NCBI GenBank assembly: GCA_964350245.1
Contig: CAYGJC010000015.1
Location: 1 to 44,485 of the forward strand
Source: JAJACP01 sp964350245
GTDB taxonomy: Bacteria > Chlamydiota > Chlamydiia > Chlamydiales > JAAKFR01
Direction of reading: 5' to 3'
DNA length: 44,485 nucleotides
Part shown: positions 18,231-27,230 of the stretch, in pieces
Layout: each line of letters opens with the position of its first letter
Position numbering within the stretch: the first letter of the stretch is position 1
Translations under genes and position numbers: made by a program
Notes under the pieces: model-generated
Seen by the model: the letters and a program-made list of their open reading frames with translations, nothing else
What the model was told of the DNA's origin: nothing
The model's database searches: none

Positions 18231-19448
18231 TTATTCAACAGAGAGTACGTAGTACGCGGGGAAGGCGAAGTTGTTGTTTGGGCGGGGAGAGGCCGTCAGG
18301 GTGACGCGCTTGCCGACCAACTTCTCCAGGTTCACACGTGTACTATAAAGAAAGGCTACAGGAAGATTCTCTGCACGTAGCAGATAATCACCGGGACGAT
18401 TCTTCACAGGACGGTTGTAAACCTCCACAATACCGGAAAGCAAGGTGGCATTGAGCTCTTCTTCTTTGTAGAAGTCCTCCTTTGTCCGTTCATCATGAGC
18501 CACTGCCCATAAATGAAACAAAGACTCCTCCAAGGGCTCCCAAACCAGCATCTTATCTGTTCGCTCGCCCAAAGCAGAGGCAAGTCCTAATGTGTGGGCG
18601 GCTGCGTCTGCAATCTCCACAACATCTTTTTCCTGATAGGCTGAAGGAATCTCAATTCCAAGCTGGGCAAGCTTGTCTAAATGAGCTGGATCAATTTCTG
18701 CGTTGACAGTCGAATGGTTAGCCTTACTCTCTAAGAAGGCAATTTTCTTCTGCACATAAATTTCCTGAATGACAGAGTTCGCCTCATGAGCACGTGTAGA
18801 AATATCAGGTAGATCAGAGTAATTCTGTTTCAACTCTTGAAACTTTCCGTTAATGGCGTCCAGATCGATTTGCTCGAAAGGCTTTTGGATCTGCGCTTGT
18901 GCAAACATAAAAGCAGAGCTGAGGTGGTGGGTGGCTTCACGATGTCTTTTTTCCATTTTGGCGATTAGCTCAACAGGACCAATGTTGTCGACATACTCTT
19001 TGGCGATATAGAAATGTGCAGACTCAGGAAGCTCCACTTCAAGCCACTTACTGTTGATGTCGCTCACAACCGTCTCAATGCGATCACCTGTGTTCAGCTG
19101 GGCTACAACAGGAGCTTCGATATCAGGATAGAGACGGATATTGACGCGATCACCTTCCACAACACCATCCAAAACTAAGGTGCGAAAGATGTATCCTTTC
19201 ATGCCCTTTTTTGGCTGGATTGAATAGAAATCACTATCCTCGCCATTGATAGCAAAGAGCTGTCCAGCTCGGGTTTCACATACCACGTGGGCGTCTAGGC
19301 TTGGCTGCGTGCGCATCCGCACTTTTGAGCCGATGATTTTTCCTGTGAAGGGTTCAAAGGTAGATGTAGAAGTCGCTTCTTCTTGGTCCGCAATCAACGC
19401 AACAGACGTGCAAGTTAGAAGTAGTGTGATGAGCAGTTTTTTTGACAT
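18231..19448 (-). CDS. Exported protein with N-terminal SH3-like domains
   Basis: A 405-aa protein with a clear signal peptide (KKLLITLLLTCTSVALIA, residues 3-20). Two bacterial SH3-type segments follow: IGSKVRMRTQPSLDAHVV, and then GDRVNIRLYPDIEAPVVAQLNTGD. Such domains often bind peptidoglycan or cell-surface ligands. The middle (about 160-300) is alpha-helical and charged. The C-terminus again looks beta-rich (VGKRVTLTASPRPNNNFAFPAYYVLSV). The start is supported by GAGAGG 6 bases before the ATG. By position near phoH and cydAB it probably corresponds to C. trachomatis CT017, an assignment from memory. The exact role is unknown. Confidence 0.8.
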   Translation of the reverse strand: MSKKLLITLLLTCTSVALIADQEEATSTSTFEPFTGKIIGSKVRMRTQPSLDAHVVCETRAGQLFAINGEDSDFYSIQPKKGMKGYIFRTLVLDGVVEGDRVNIRLYPDIEAPVVAQLNTGDRIETVVSDINSKWLEVELPESAHFYIAKEYVDNIGPVELIAKMEKRHREATHHLSSAFMFAQAQIQKPFEQIDLDAINGKFQELKQNYSDLPDISTRAHEANSVIQEIYVQKKIAFLESKANHSTVNAEIDPAHLDKLAQLGIEIPSAYQEKDVVEIADAAAHTLGLASALGERTDKMLVWEPLEESLFHLWAVAHDERTKEDFYKEEELNATLLSGIVEVYNRPVKNRPGDYLLRAENLPVAFLYSTRVNLEKLVGKRVTLTASPRPNNNFAFPAYYVLSVE

Positions 19449-19527
19449 GGATAACCTCTCTCATTCTCTCATGAGTTATTACCCAAACTTGTAATCGTTA
19501 AGAACGAATATATCAAGTGAAAAAACT

Positions 19528-20265
19528 CTAACTATACAAGACAGCTTTGATGTGCTCACAATTCGGATGTCCGCAAGTGCAGCCTACGGGCGTTCCCAAA
19601 TAAACCGTGTACTGTTCTTTGGGATCTAGGGGATTGGAGACGCAGAACATGTTTTTTCCATTGTCCTTGATGTCCCAAGTGCGAAAAGTGAGCTCTGCAT
19701 CTGAAACAGTTTCCTCTTCAGGAGCTGCATTTTTGGAAATGTTGTGGATCGTGCGCGCCAGCTGACAATGGGTGCAGTTACAGTGAGGCTCTGGCTTTGG
19801 AAAAGAACCCAAATCACCACCTAACATCATCTTGGCCATCTCAGAGATTTTATCCAAAACATCCTGAGGCATATCAGGTAGATCGGCTTGTGCTTGGTTG
19901 TGCTGAAAAGCGGTTTCCAGATTCTCCATTCCTGGCATTCCCTTCGTAATCCCAAACCGAATCGGCATCCCAGAAAGCTGCTCAGCAGAAAGGCCTGTCA
20001 TCTGCTGCAGAATTCCCCCCAATGTCTTGGGATCTTCCGCCTTAGGCTTCTTGTCCAGGTGTTTCATGTGAGCAGAAAAGGTAATATCCACAAGAGAAGA
20101 CTCTATTTCAGGGATTTGAACCACTTTTCCGTCGAGTAAATGGATAATCAAAGTAAATTTTTTAGTTTCAGGGTTTTCTTTTGATTGTAAGAAAGTGACC
20201 TGGTCCCATGTCGCAGAAATGTGGGGGGGTATACAAATCAACTTTTCATCTATTTTTACTTTCAT
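19528..20265 (-). CDS. Conserved chlamydial-type protein with Cys clusters
   Basis: A 245-aa protein of unknown function. Its second half carries two possible metal-binding clusters, HCNCTHCQLA and CTCGHPNCEH, the latter close to the C-terminus. A helical Met/Gln-rich middle (about 85-150) separates them from a beta-rich N-terminus. The ATG at 20265 has a perfect AGGAGG 5 bases upstream, so I prefer it to an in-frame start at 20289. It is divergent from phoH and likely corresponds to C. trachomatis CT016 by position (from memory). It is probably co-transcribed with, or just upstream of, the SH3 protein gene 79 bp away. Confidence 0.75.
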   Translation of the reverse strand: MKVKIDEKLICIPPHISATWDQVTFLQSKENPETKKFTLIIHLLDGKVVQIPEIESSLVDITFSAHMKHLDKKPKAEDPKTLGGILQQMTGLSAEQLSGMPIRFGITKGMPGMENLETAFQHNQAQADLPDMPQDVLDKISEMAKMMLGGDLGSFPKPEPHCNCTHCQLARTIHNISKNAAPEEETVSDAELTFRTWDIKDNGKNMFCVSNPLDPKEQYTVYLGTPVGCTCGHPNCEHIKAVLYS

Positions 20266-20424
20266 AAGGACCTCCTGATTCTTCCTCACATTTTACAGAA
20301 AGAGGGGTTTTCAAGCAAGCGTTTTTAGCGCTCTTGCTATTTGACTGCTAGTTTTGGGTGAAAAAGTTTTTATTGCTTCTTGGGAGGCGAGGCTCTAAAT
20401 TTCGGAAAAATAGCGGAGCCTCCC

Positions 20425-21738
20425 ATGTCACGAAAAACATTTGTAATCGATACCAACGTTTTAGTCCATGACCCTGATGCAATCGGAACATTTGGGGATA
20501 ATGACGTTGTAGTTCCTCTTGCTGTTCTTGAAGAGTTGAGCACGATGAAAGGGTTTCGAGATGAATTAGCGAAAAATGCACGGGCGGTGCTTCGTTATTT
20601 CGAGTCTCTTAAAAAACAAGGAGAGGGGGATCTTCATGGGGGGGTAAAGCTTCCCAATGGGACACGCATCCGGATTCAGCTGGAAATTAAAGCAAATTAT
20701 AGTCCCAGCTTCTCTTTGTCTTTGAACTCGTCAACCTATCGTATTTTAATGGCAGCCTATTTTCTTTTTGAAAAGGGAGAGAGTGTTGTTTTTGTATCCA
20801 AAGACTTGGCAATGCGCGTGAAAGCGGAGGCGATGGGTTTAGAGGCAGAAGACTATGAAAATCAGAAGTTTTCCTACGACAGTCTCTACAAGGGATACCG
20901 AAAAATAGAGGTCCCGAAGCATGATATTGACCTCTTTTTTAAAGATGGACGCGTTGCGGTCAATATCCCGGAGGTGGACCTTCTTCCCAATGAATACTGC
21001 ATTATGACATCTGCTGAGCACTCTTCTGCAGTTGGCAAGTATGATGCTGCCACTAAGCAACTCGTGTCTCTTTTGCAGTTGCCTGGTAATATTTGGGGAA
21101 TTAATCCCTTAAATGTAGAGCAGAGATGTGCACTCGACCTTTTGATGCGTGATGACGTGAAACTCGTGACTCTGATCGGTCCAGCCGGGACCGGAAAAAC
21201 TCTTTTAGCCCTTGCTGCAGGTTTACGCAAAGTTTTCGATGAGTCGGTCTATTCTCGTATTTTAGTCAGCCGGCCCATTGTACCTCTGGGTCGCGATATT
21301 GGCTATTTACCTGGTTTGAAGGAGGAAAAACTGATTCATTGGATGCAACCGATTTATGACAATCTGGAGTATTTGTGTGAGTCGACGGGGAGTGAGCCTA
21401 ATGAGACATTACGATGGGTCACGGAAGGGAAAAAACTAGAAATGGAGGCGGTGACTTACATCAGAGGACGTACGTTACCCAAGATGTATATCATCATTGA
21501 CGAGGCCCAGAACTTGACTCCTCACGAAGTGAAAACAGTGATTTCGAGAGCGGGTAAAGGAACTAAGGTGGTCTTAACGGGGGATCCCACTCAAATTGAC
21601 AACCCTTACTTAGACAAAGATTCCAATGGTCTAACCTATATTGTAGGCCGTTTTAAGGAGCAGAAGTTGTTTGGCCATGTATTTATGGAGAAAACAGAAC
21701 GTTCTGAATTGGCTGCAATGGCTGCGGAGGTGATGTGA
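20425..21738 (+). CDS. phoH: PhoH-family ATPase with N-terminal PIN domain
   Basis: A 437-aa PhoH2-type protein. The N-terminal PIN-like ribonuclease domain (about 1-140) opens with KTFVIDTNVLVHDPDA and has the acidic cluster LEEL. The PhoH ATPase domain has Walker A GPAGTGKT near residue 251, RPIVPLGRDIGYLPG and the Walker B stretch IIIDEAQN near 356, followed by LTGDPTQID. PhoH2 proteins are reported to act as RNA helicase/ribonucleases. The ATG at 20425 has GGAG 9 bases upstream. The longer frame from TTG 20380 is not needed. Its end overlaps the next gene by GTGA. Confidence 0.92.
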   Translation: MSRKTFVIDTNVLVHDPDAIGTFGDNDVVVPLAVLEELSTMKGFRDELAKNARAVLRYFESLKKQGEGDLHGGVKLPNGTRIRIQLEIKANYSPSFSLSLNSSTYRILMAAYFLFEKGESVVFVSKDLAMRVKAEAMGLEAEDYENQKFSYDSLYKGYRKIEVPKHDIDLFFKDGRVAVNIPEVDLLPNEYCIMTSAEHSSAVGKYDAATKQLVSLLQLPGNIWGINPLNVEQRCALDLLMRDDVKLVTLIGPAGTGKTLLALAAGLRKVFDESVYSRILVSRPIVPLGRDIGYLPGLKEEKLIHWMQPIYDNLEYLCESTGSEPNETLRWVTEGKKLEMEAVTYIRGRTLPKMYIIIDEAQNLTPHEVKTVISRAGKGTKVVLTGDPTQIDNPYLDKDSNGLTYIVGRFKEQKLFGHVFMEKTERSELAAMAAEVM

Positions 21739-22502
21739 AGCAGAGGCGGCCCTGGAAAGACTCTTGGTGGCTGCTGGTTATTTGTCTGGTGCTGTTTACG
21801 GTTTTGCGCCTTTTAGCCAAGAAAAGTCATAAGGAAGATTCTTTTGAAAATGAGAGGCCCTCTGTTCCTGCTCCTGTAGTTGTGCAGAATGATTTTCTTC
21901 TCTTGCATCCATGGATTCAGGCGCAACCGGGGATTAAAGAGCTCAACAAAGAAATTGTGCGTGATTTAGGGATGCTCCGGGAAGTGTGTGAGAGCGTAAA
22001 AAAGATTCCAGCCCAAAAGGTTGAGCGAGCTTTAATTGAAACGGCCGCAAAACTGCACGCACAAGTTCCGATCTCCTTTCCAAACAGTTTGTATAACGTG
22101 ATCTGTATACCTGATCACGCTTGGGTTTCTGCTCCACTCCCGTTTCAGGTTTTCCAACGTCTTTATTTAGGAGACATGGAGACAGGGCTTCCTTTTTATC
22201 TTGACGTGCGAGTATTTGAAGCAAGTGGGAAGGAGGCAGAAGAGGTAATCGCCTGGCACCTCAAAACACTTGATGGAAAGCCCACTGCGCTCCACCGGTC
22301 CACACATCGGGCAATTTATACGTTAACCGGTTCGCGGACACGTGAGACTGCCCATGGCTTTGCAACAGGGCAGAGGGGACTTTATTTGGATTGCATTCAG
22401 GAAAAGGAACGTCTATTTGTTTTATATGCAGAGGGTTCTTTGTCAGCTTTTGAGAAACAAGATTTTTTATTTAAACAACTTATAGGACAAGTATATGATT
22501 AA
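21735..22502 (+). CDS. Membrane-anchored hypothetical protein
   Basis: A 255-aa protein of no family I recognise. One N-terminal transmembrane helix (WWLLVICLVLFTVLRLLA, residues about 11-28) is followed by a soluble, probably periplasmic, domain. It starts at GTG 21735, overlapping the phoH stop (GTGA), with GGAGG 5 bases before. It overlaps the carbonic anhydrase start by 8 bases. The tight coupling suggests it is made with PhoH and the exported anhydrase, but no function follows from that. Confidence 0.75.
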   Translation: MKQRRPWKDSWWLLVICLVLFTVLRLLAKKSHKEDSFENERPSVPAPVVVQNDFLLLHPWIQAQPGIKELNKEIVRDLGMLREVCESVKKIPAQKVERALIETAAKLHAQVPISFPNSLYNVICIPDHAWVSAPLPFQVFQRLYLGDMETGLPFYLDVRVFEASGKEAEEVIAWHLKTLDGKPTALHRSTHRAIYTLTGSRTRETAHGFATGQRGLYLDCIQEKERLFVLYAEGSLSAFEKQDFLFKQLIGQVYD

Positions 22503-23031
22503 ATGGTTACTGATTTCGCTATGCGCTTTACCTTTATTTGGGAGTGATGATCCGCTTCAACAGTTAATGGAAGGAAATCAACGTTATTTGAAGGGGAAGA
22601 AAAAACGGGCTGAGTCTGTTCAGTCGCCTTTTGCAGTCGTTGTTGCCTGCTCGGATTCTCGAGTGGCACCTGAATTGATTTTTGATCAGGGGCGTGGCGA
22701 GCTCTTTGTCGTCCGTGTGGCAGGAAATGTTGTGGGCGATCTTGGGATGGAGAGCATTCGATTTGCCGTTGATGCACTCGGCTCCTCTTTCATCATGGTG
22801 ATGGGGCATGAGGGGTGTGGAGCAGTTGCTGCTGTGATGGATGGCCAAACAAAAACGATTCCAGCAATCGCCTCTTTGATCGGGCCCGCTGTGAAAGGGA
22901 AAAAGGATCTAAAAGAGGGAATCGAAGCGAATGTGGCCCACGTTGTACGTACTTTACAAAAGAGCTTCAATGTTCCGGTTGTAGGGAGCTATTATGATTT
23001 TCAGACAGGTAAAGTAGAACTTGTGAAGTGA
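22495..23031 (+). CDS. Exported beta-type carbonic anhydrase
   Basis: Zinc enzyme that interconverts CO2 and bicarbonate. The 178-aa protein has a signal peptide (MIKWLLISLCALPLFG), so it is likely periplasmic. Zinc ligands are visible as Cys52 in ACSDSR (with the Asp54-Arg56 dyad), His105 and Cys108 in GHEGCGA. The segment FVVRVAGNVV is also typical of the family. It is shorter than most beta-anhydrases (about 200-220). It overlaps the gene before it (8 bases) and after it (4 bases, GTGA), and sits directly before an outer-membrane protein gene. Confidence 0.92.
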   Translation: MIKWLLISLCALPLFGSDDPLQQLMEGNQRYLKGKKKRAESVQSPFAVVVACSDSRVAPELIFDQGRGELFVVRVAGNVVGDLGMESIRFAVDALGSSFIMVMGHEGCGAVAAVMDGQTKTIPAIASLIGPAVKGKKDLKEGIEANVAHVVRTLQKSFNVPVVGSYYDFQTGKVELVK

Positions 23032-23969
23032 GGGTTTTCTTTCTGACACTGTTGTGTTTAGCGGCGCATCCTTTGTTTGCTTCAGGGGATGAGCCGCCTC
23101 TTTTTGCCGGCAATATGATTGCTTATTCTGCAAATAATACCCCACCGGGCCATGCTTTTGTGCAATCTTACGTCTATGCAACCCATCTTTTGGGAATGTA
23201 TAACCCGGACTCCAGGCGGATTTTTGATCGCCACGTGCATCAATATGAGCTTGAAGTAGAGGTTGCGGTAGGTTTGACCGAGCAGATCGATGTAACTCTT
23301 GAAATGCGTGGGTTTAACATACGTACAAGCGGTAGCGATACCTTTCAGCCGGGTGATACCAATCTCTTTTTTGGTTTTCATGTTCTAGAAGAAAAGCAAA
23401 GAAGTCTGGTTCCAAGTGTCCGTTTTTTGGTAGGTGAGTTTTTTCCTACTGGAAAGTACGACAACTTGGATGTGATGTTTGAGGGAAATGATGGCGTAGG
23501 AATGGGAGCGTTTAGTACCTATCTCGGTTTTATCGCGAGTAAAACCTATCACCTGGGGTGCCATCCCTTTAAGTGGACGGTGAATGTTTTTTACTATCTT
23601 TCTTCTAGAGTGAATGTAAACGGGGGAAATATTTTTATCCTCGATCGTCCGAACTTGAAGGGGCAGGTCACGCCTGGTGTACAGTTTGAGTTTGATCTTG
23701 CTTTTGAATACAAATTTAACCGGCCATGGGGTGTGGGATTGGACATCTACTTTCAACAGCAAAATGCCGGCTCTTTTCGCAGCAATCATGTTGCCGATGA
23801 AAAAGCTTATCCCACCATTCCCTCTTCCCATCTGTTTAGCCTACTTCCCACCATTGAGTATAACTTCAGCGACCGCCTAAGCGTATTAGGTGGTTCGTGG
23901 ATCACAGTGGCAGGACGAAACGCTCCGCTCTTTGCAAGCTACGTCTTCTCTTTTTACTATTTTTTCTAG
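23028..23969 (+). CDS. Outer-membrane beta-barrel protein
   Basis: A 313-aa protein with a signal peptide (VFFLTLLCLAAHPLFASG), many alternating amphipathic strands rich in Tyr, Phe and Gly, and a C-terminal aromatic end (YVFSFYYFF) as recognised by the BAM machinery. I cannot name the family. The GTG start overlaps the carbonic anhydrase stop by GTGA. It may be a channel working with the periplasmic carbonic anhydrase, but only the gene coupling supports that. Confidence 0.75.
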   Translation: MRVFFLTLLCLAAHPLFASGDEPPLFAGNMIAYSANNTPPGHAFVQSYVYATHLLGMYNPDSRRIFDRHVHQYELEVEVAVGLTEQIDVTLEMRGFNIRTSGSDTFQPGDTNLFFGFHVLEEKQRSLVPSVRFLVGEFFPTGKYDNLDVMFEGNDGVGMGAFSTYLGFIASKTYHLGCHPFKWTVNVFYYLSSRVNVNGGNIFILDRPNLKGQVTPGVQFEFDLAFEYKFNRPWGVGLDIYFQQQNAGSFRSNHVADEKAYPTIPSSHLFSLLPTIEYNFSDRLSVLGGSWITVAGRNAPLFASYVFSFYYFF

Positions 23970-24009
23970 ACAGAGCATAAACAAATCTTTTGATTCGATA
24001 GGAAAAGGG

Positions 24010-24240
24010 ATGAAGAAATTTAGGATTTCCTTTTTCATTTTACTTCTTCTTGCAGTCGTGGCACTGATCATACTCTATATCGTTACCCACGAGATTGCGG
24101 TTTTGGAACCAGACAGCATGATCGGGCGCAAACAGCGTGACCTTTTCTTCGACGCTTCATTACTCATGCTTCTTTTTGTGATCCCTGCTATTGTTTTAGG
24201 CCTTGTTTTTGCCTGGAAATACAGAGCGGGAAATAAAGGG
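24010..24240 (+). pseudogene. cyoA: cyoA 5' fragment (cytochrome bo oxidase subunit II)
   Basis: The first 77 codons encode a leader with two membrane segments and the CyoA-type stretch HEIAVLEPDSMIGRKQRDLF, followed by VFAWKYRAGNK, where CyoA normally continues into its periplasmic cupredoxin domain. Instead the reading runs into IS sequence at 24241 and stops at 24291. AAAGGG lies just before the ATG. The gene is therefore a truncated relic of about a quarter of normal length. Confidence 0.8.
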
Positions 24241-24687
24241 GAGCAGAAGTCGAGCACGGGTACAAAGGCAAGAGGTCCACCATTCATTTGATTGCGAGCG
24301 AACAGCGGCTCCCTTTAGGTGCAAAAATCACCTCAGCGAAAGGTAATGAACCCGAACAGGTAAAGGTTCTAATACAAGAGATAGAGCCACTTTTACCTTT
24401 TCATCGGATAGTCTTTCTTGAAGCTGACAAAGGGTATGATAGCAGAGAACTCCGAGTGCAGCTACTGATGATGGGAATCTACCCTTTAATTCCCTATCGA
24501 GGAAAGGGCCAAAGAGGGAGTAGGTGGATTAAGAGGGTCCGCTGGAGGGCAGAGAGAGCTATTAGCTGGCTAAAAAGATGTTATCGAAGAATAGCTACAA
24601 GATGGGAAAGACTTATAGACGCGTATTCTGCAATAGTTCTTGTGGGGCTGTGCTTCTATTGGTGTAAAAAAATAGTGGGATAGTCTC
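24241..24687 (+). mobile_element. IS5-family insertion sequence, 3' fragment
   Basis: An open frame from 24243 to the TAG at 24681-24683 encodes the C-terminal ~146 residues of a DDE transposase: HGYKGKRSTIHL, then LEADKGYDS with the second catalytic Asp, and WRAERAISWLKR with the catalytic Glu. The N-terminal half with the first Asp is missing, so it is inactive. The stop is followed by GGGATAGTCTC-type sequence resembling the right inverted repeat of IS427-group elements (reverse complement begins GAGACTATCCC). So the right end looks intact and the left end is deleted into cyoA. Confidence 0.85.
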
Positions 24688-24769
24688 ACGTTGGGCGCGA
24701 GCGATGTTTCTCTGTTCTTTAGTCGTTGTAATGGGAATCTGTTTAATAATTCTTTTTAGTGTTCTTTAA
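24688..24769 (+). pseudogene. cyoE: Probable cyoE 3' end (heme O synthase)
   Basis: Directly after the IS end, an open frame ending in TAA at 24767-24769 encodes RWARAMFLCSLVVVMGICLI and a few more hydrophobic residues. The pattern R-x-A-R-x-(M/L)-F-x-x-S-L followed by a final membrane helix is how heme O synthase (CyoE) proteins end. Only about 27 codons remain and there is no start. The match is short, so the call rests mainly on its place behind a cyoA fragment. Confidence 0.5.
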
Positions 24770-24821
24770 TTGTAAAATCGATTATAACCTTTTTCTGAAA
24801 AATAAATAGAGGTTCTTTGTT

Positions 24822-26063
24822 ATGGCCGCCGCTGCTGCAGCTGTTCCCGTATTCCGCTTCGCCTATGATATCAAAGCGGGGCAATTACCTGCTCTAAGAG
24901 AACAGGACTTAACTCCAGGATTCGGTCTGCCAGATTCGGTTAGGGAGGAACTAATCGCTGTCATGGAAAGCTATGTGCAAACGCATCCTAACCCAAGCAA
25001 GCTTAGAGGACGTGTCACCCTCTCTTCCAACAAGGGATTAATCTTTCATGAGCCAGCAATGGAAAAGGCCCTTTGTCGTAGGATTGCGTACAAAGGAGTG
25101 TCATACGTATTTGATCCCTTCGCTTTTTATTTGAAAGAGGCGCGTATCGAGCATCCGATTACACTGGATTTGACGCTAGACGTGCATAGCATTAAGCAAG
25201 ATAGAGGATTAACAACGGGTGCGTTGCGCTTTCCACATCTGCTGAAAGATATACACGAGCGTTACAATGATTCTGAGGGGCTCCGAGCCTGTATTGTGGG
25301 TCCTGGAATGAGCCGGGTGCGTGGGCTTCCTCTCTCCTGCCCTCAGTTTGTTGAACTACGTGCGATTTTGCCAGAAGCGCATATTGAACTATTAGATAAC
25401 GACTCTTCTCTTTTGGCTGAGATGAGGCGGCAAGTAGCAGCTGGAAAATGTGATTACTTTCCCCTTGAAATGCGTTTTTACACCTATCCGGAGAGTCCCG
25501 GTATTGCACCTGAAGCCTATTTTCCGCTTTTTGAGAAAATAAGAAGTTCGTTGAAACAGCTATCTGAGCTAGACCCTTTGCTAGGCCAATTGGACTCCCT
25601 TTCTGTAAAAGTTAATTCAGACAAGACTAGCGTACGGAATTTTGACATTAGGACCTCTCAGTTTCGAGCTACAGAAGAGAAGACTTTCGATCTTATCCTC
25701 GCTACATTTTCGATTACCAATGCTTATGCTAATCAACAGCCTAAACCGGATTCAAAGGCAATTGTGGCTAGTTTACTCAAATTTCTTCGCGCCCTTAAAA
25801 TAGGTGGCTCACTTTATATAGATGCTGTTGCCTTTTCGGGGCTTTCTCCTAAGGATGCCGAAAATCTGTCTATTCTGGACGGTATTGAGAAAAAGTTGGG
25901 AAGTCGCTTAGAACGGCGTGCTCTTCCTTTAAACGCATTTGATCCTAGTATTCGTGGACCTGTAGGCATACTCCAGAGGCCTCAGTACGGTACTGACCAG
26001 GTGACGACTGTCACCAGTTCCACAATCATCGTGCTCACCCGTCTACCCGTGCAAGTCGATTAA
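24822..26063 (+). CDS. Putative class I SAM-dependent methyltransferase
   Basis: A 413-aa protein, not assignable to a named enzyme. Residues 150-340 fit a Rossmann methyltransferase. A motif I-like strand-loop (RACIVGPGMSRVRGLP, about 155-170) is followed by an acidic end of strand 2 (IELLDND, 188-194), strand 4 (FDLILATFSI, 289-298) and strand 5 (LRALKIGGSLYID, 322-334). The N-terminal 150 residues are unassigned. The glycine pattern in motif I is loose, so SAM binding is inferred. AGAGG lies 9 bases before the ATG. It ends 2 bp from a convergent SAH-hydrolase-like gene, which is what makes a link to SAM/SAH chemistry attractive. Confidence 0.65.
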   Translation: MAAAAAAVPVFRFAYDIKAGQLPALREQDLTPGFGLPDSVREELIAVMESYVQTHPNPSKLRGRVTLSSNKGLIFHEPAMEKALCRRIAYKGVSYVFDPFAFYLKEARIEHPITLDLTLDVHSIKQDRGLTTGALRFPHLLKDIHERYNDSEGLRACIVGPGMSRVRGLPLSCPQFVELRAILPEAHIELLDNDSSLLAEMRRQVAAGKCDYFPLEMRFYTYPESPGIAPEAYFPLFEKIRSSLKQLSELDPLLGQLDSLSVKVNSDKTSVRNFDIRTSQFRATEEKTFDLILATFSITNAYANQQPKPDSKAIVASLLKFLRALKIGGSLYIDAVAFSGLSPKDAENLSILDGIEKKLGSRLERRALPLNAFDPSIRGPVGILQRPQYGTDQVTTVTSSTIIVLTRLPVQVD

Positions 26064-26065
26064 CT

Positions 26066-27169
26066 CTACAAACACGTGTCCGCAAAATGCTTCCCAATTG
26101 CACTTTGGACCCGGTCATCAAAGCTAATGTAACCGGGCGTGTGGTCTTTGAGTGCGCCCGCTTGCAGAATTCCCGACATCAGCAGGGCGCGTACTAATTG
26201 AATTTTTTCAGGACCAATTGAGTGCTCATCGCCTGTAAAGTTGAGGGGAAACCCACTATTGATCAAATGTACCCTACCCGTGTCCAAGTCGAAATGGCAG
26301 TTTGAATAAGAGGGAAATCTTTTTCGAAAGTGCACACTATCAAACTCTCGGTCAGATGAGGATGCACTGGCAAGAAGGCACCCCTTTTTAAGGAGACCAT
26401 GATGAATTTTCGGGATACTGGTCACGCCCGTACACCCAAGGATTAAATCCACCTCAGGAAGAAGCTGTCCCAAGTTTGGGCGCATCGGATCCATTTTTTC
26501 ATAAACGGTCACTTGGTATGTTTCCCTCAGAAGCTGATTAAAGGCAGACCCCATTGCTCCATTTCCCATGATCAAAATGTGCTTCGACTTAAGGTGATAG
26601 GAGGGGAATTTCTTTGCAATTTGATCCAAAATAAGCTGCGCAACCCATTGAGGTTCATATCGCTTCTTTAATGAGAGAGTGGCTATATTGAAGACAGGAA
26701 AGGGGAGAGAGCAGTGTTTTAGCTTTTCAAAACCCGATGAAGTTTGTTCAATACCGACGATTTTTGGGGAGAGGTGATCGAAATGTCGAATGATAGCCGA
26801 AAGAAGATGTCCTCCATCATCAAGCACAATATACCGGTCATAATTGTGTTTTCGCTTAAAGCAATCGACCAAAAACTGTAAAACGATTTTATCTAACAAA
26901 AAATCGTATGAACAGTGGGAGTCAAAAAACGCACTAAGAGAGCTCACATAAATTCCCTCTTCATTCATGTTTTTGGCCACCCGTTCATTGGTTGAATAGC
27001 ACTTACCTAAAATGCAAATATTCTCAGGCTCAATCCCATAGGTGTATAAAGCCTGGAACATTGAGTGCGTTGTTTCCAGGATATGTTGGAGCGAAAGAAT
27101 GCACGTTCTCTTGAGCGTGGTTGCCCCTGGATAAAGCGATTTGGTAAATTCGATAAGTGGTAGTTTCAT
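26066..27169 (-). CDS. S-adenosylhomocysteine-hydrolase-like protein A
   Basis: A 367-aa protein with the AdoHcy hydrolase fold. By eye it keeps His29 (LQHILETT), the LDDGGHLL motif (116-123), Glu141 (EQTSSG, cf. EETTTG) and Lys168 (LSLKKRYEP, cf. TKSKFDN), with the second catalytic Asp replaced by Glu172. The NAD-binding motif is MGNGAMGS (201-208). The C-terminal Lys/Tyr NAD-capping tail of true SAH hydrolases is absent and the protein is about 60 aa short. It may act on SAH or a related thioether nucleoside, or have become a sensor. It is divergent from the LuxR regulator and convergent with the methyltransferase gene. Confidence 0.75.
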   Translation of the reverse strand: MKLPLIEFTKSLYPGATTLKRTCILSLQHILETTHSMFQALYTYGIEPENICILGKCYSTNERVAKNMNEEGIYVSSLSAFFDSHCSYDFLLDKIVLQFLVDCFKRKHNYDRYIVLDDGGHLLSAIIRHFDHLSPKIVGIEQTSSGFEKLKHCSLPFPVFNIATLSLKKRYEPQWVAQLILDQIAKKFPSYHLKSKHILIMGNGAMGSAFNQLLRETYQVTVYEKMDPMRPNLGQLLPEVDLILGCTGVTSIPKIHHGLLKKGCLLASASSSDREFDSVHFRKRFPSYSNCHFDLDTGRVHLINSGFPLNFTGDEHSIGPEKIQLVRALLMSGILQAGALKDHTPGYISFDDRVQSAIGKHFADTCL

Positions 27170-27230
27170 TTTTTTCCGAAAAACTGTTTAATGTGTGAGA
27201 GTTTTTCCCAAAACGCGCATTTTGTGTTAC

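Noticed and set aside
24241..24687. Intact insertion sequence
   Set aside because: The transposase lacks its N-terminal half with the first catalytic Asp and there is no left terminal repeat next to it.
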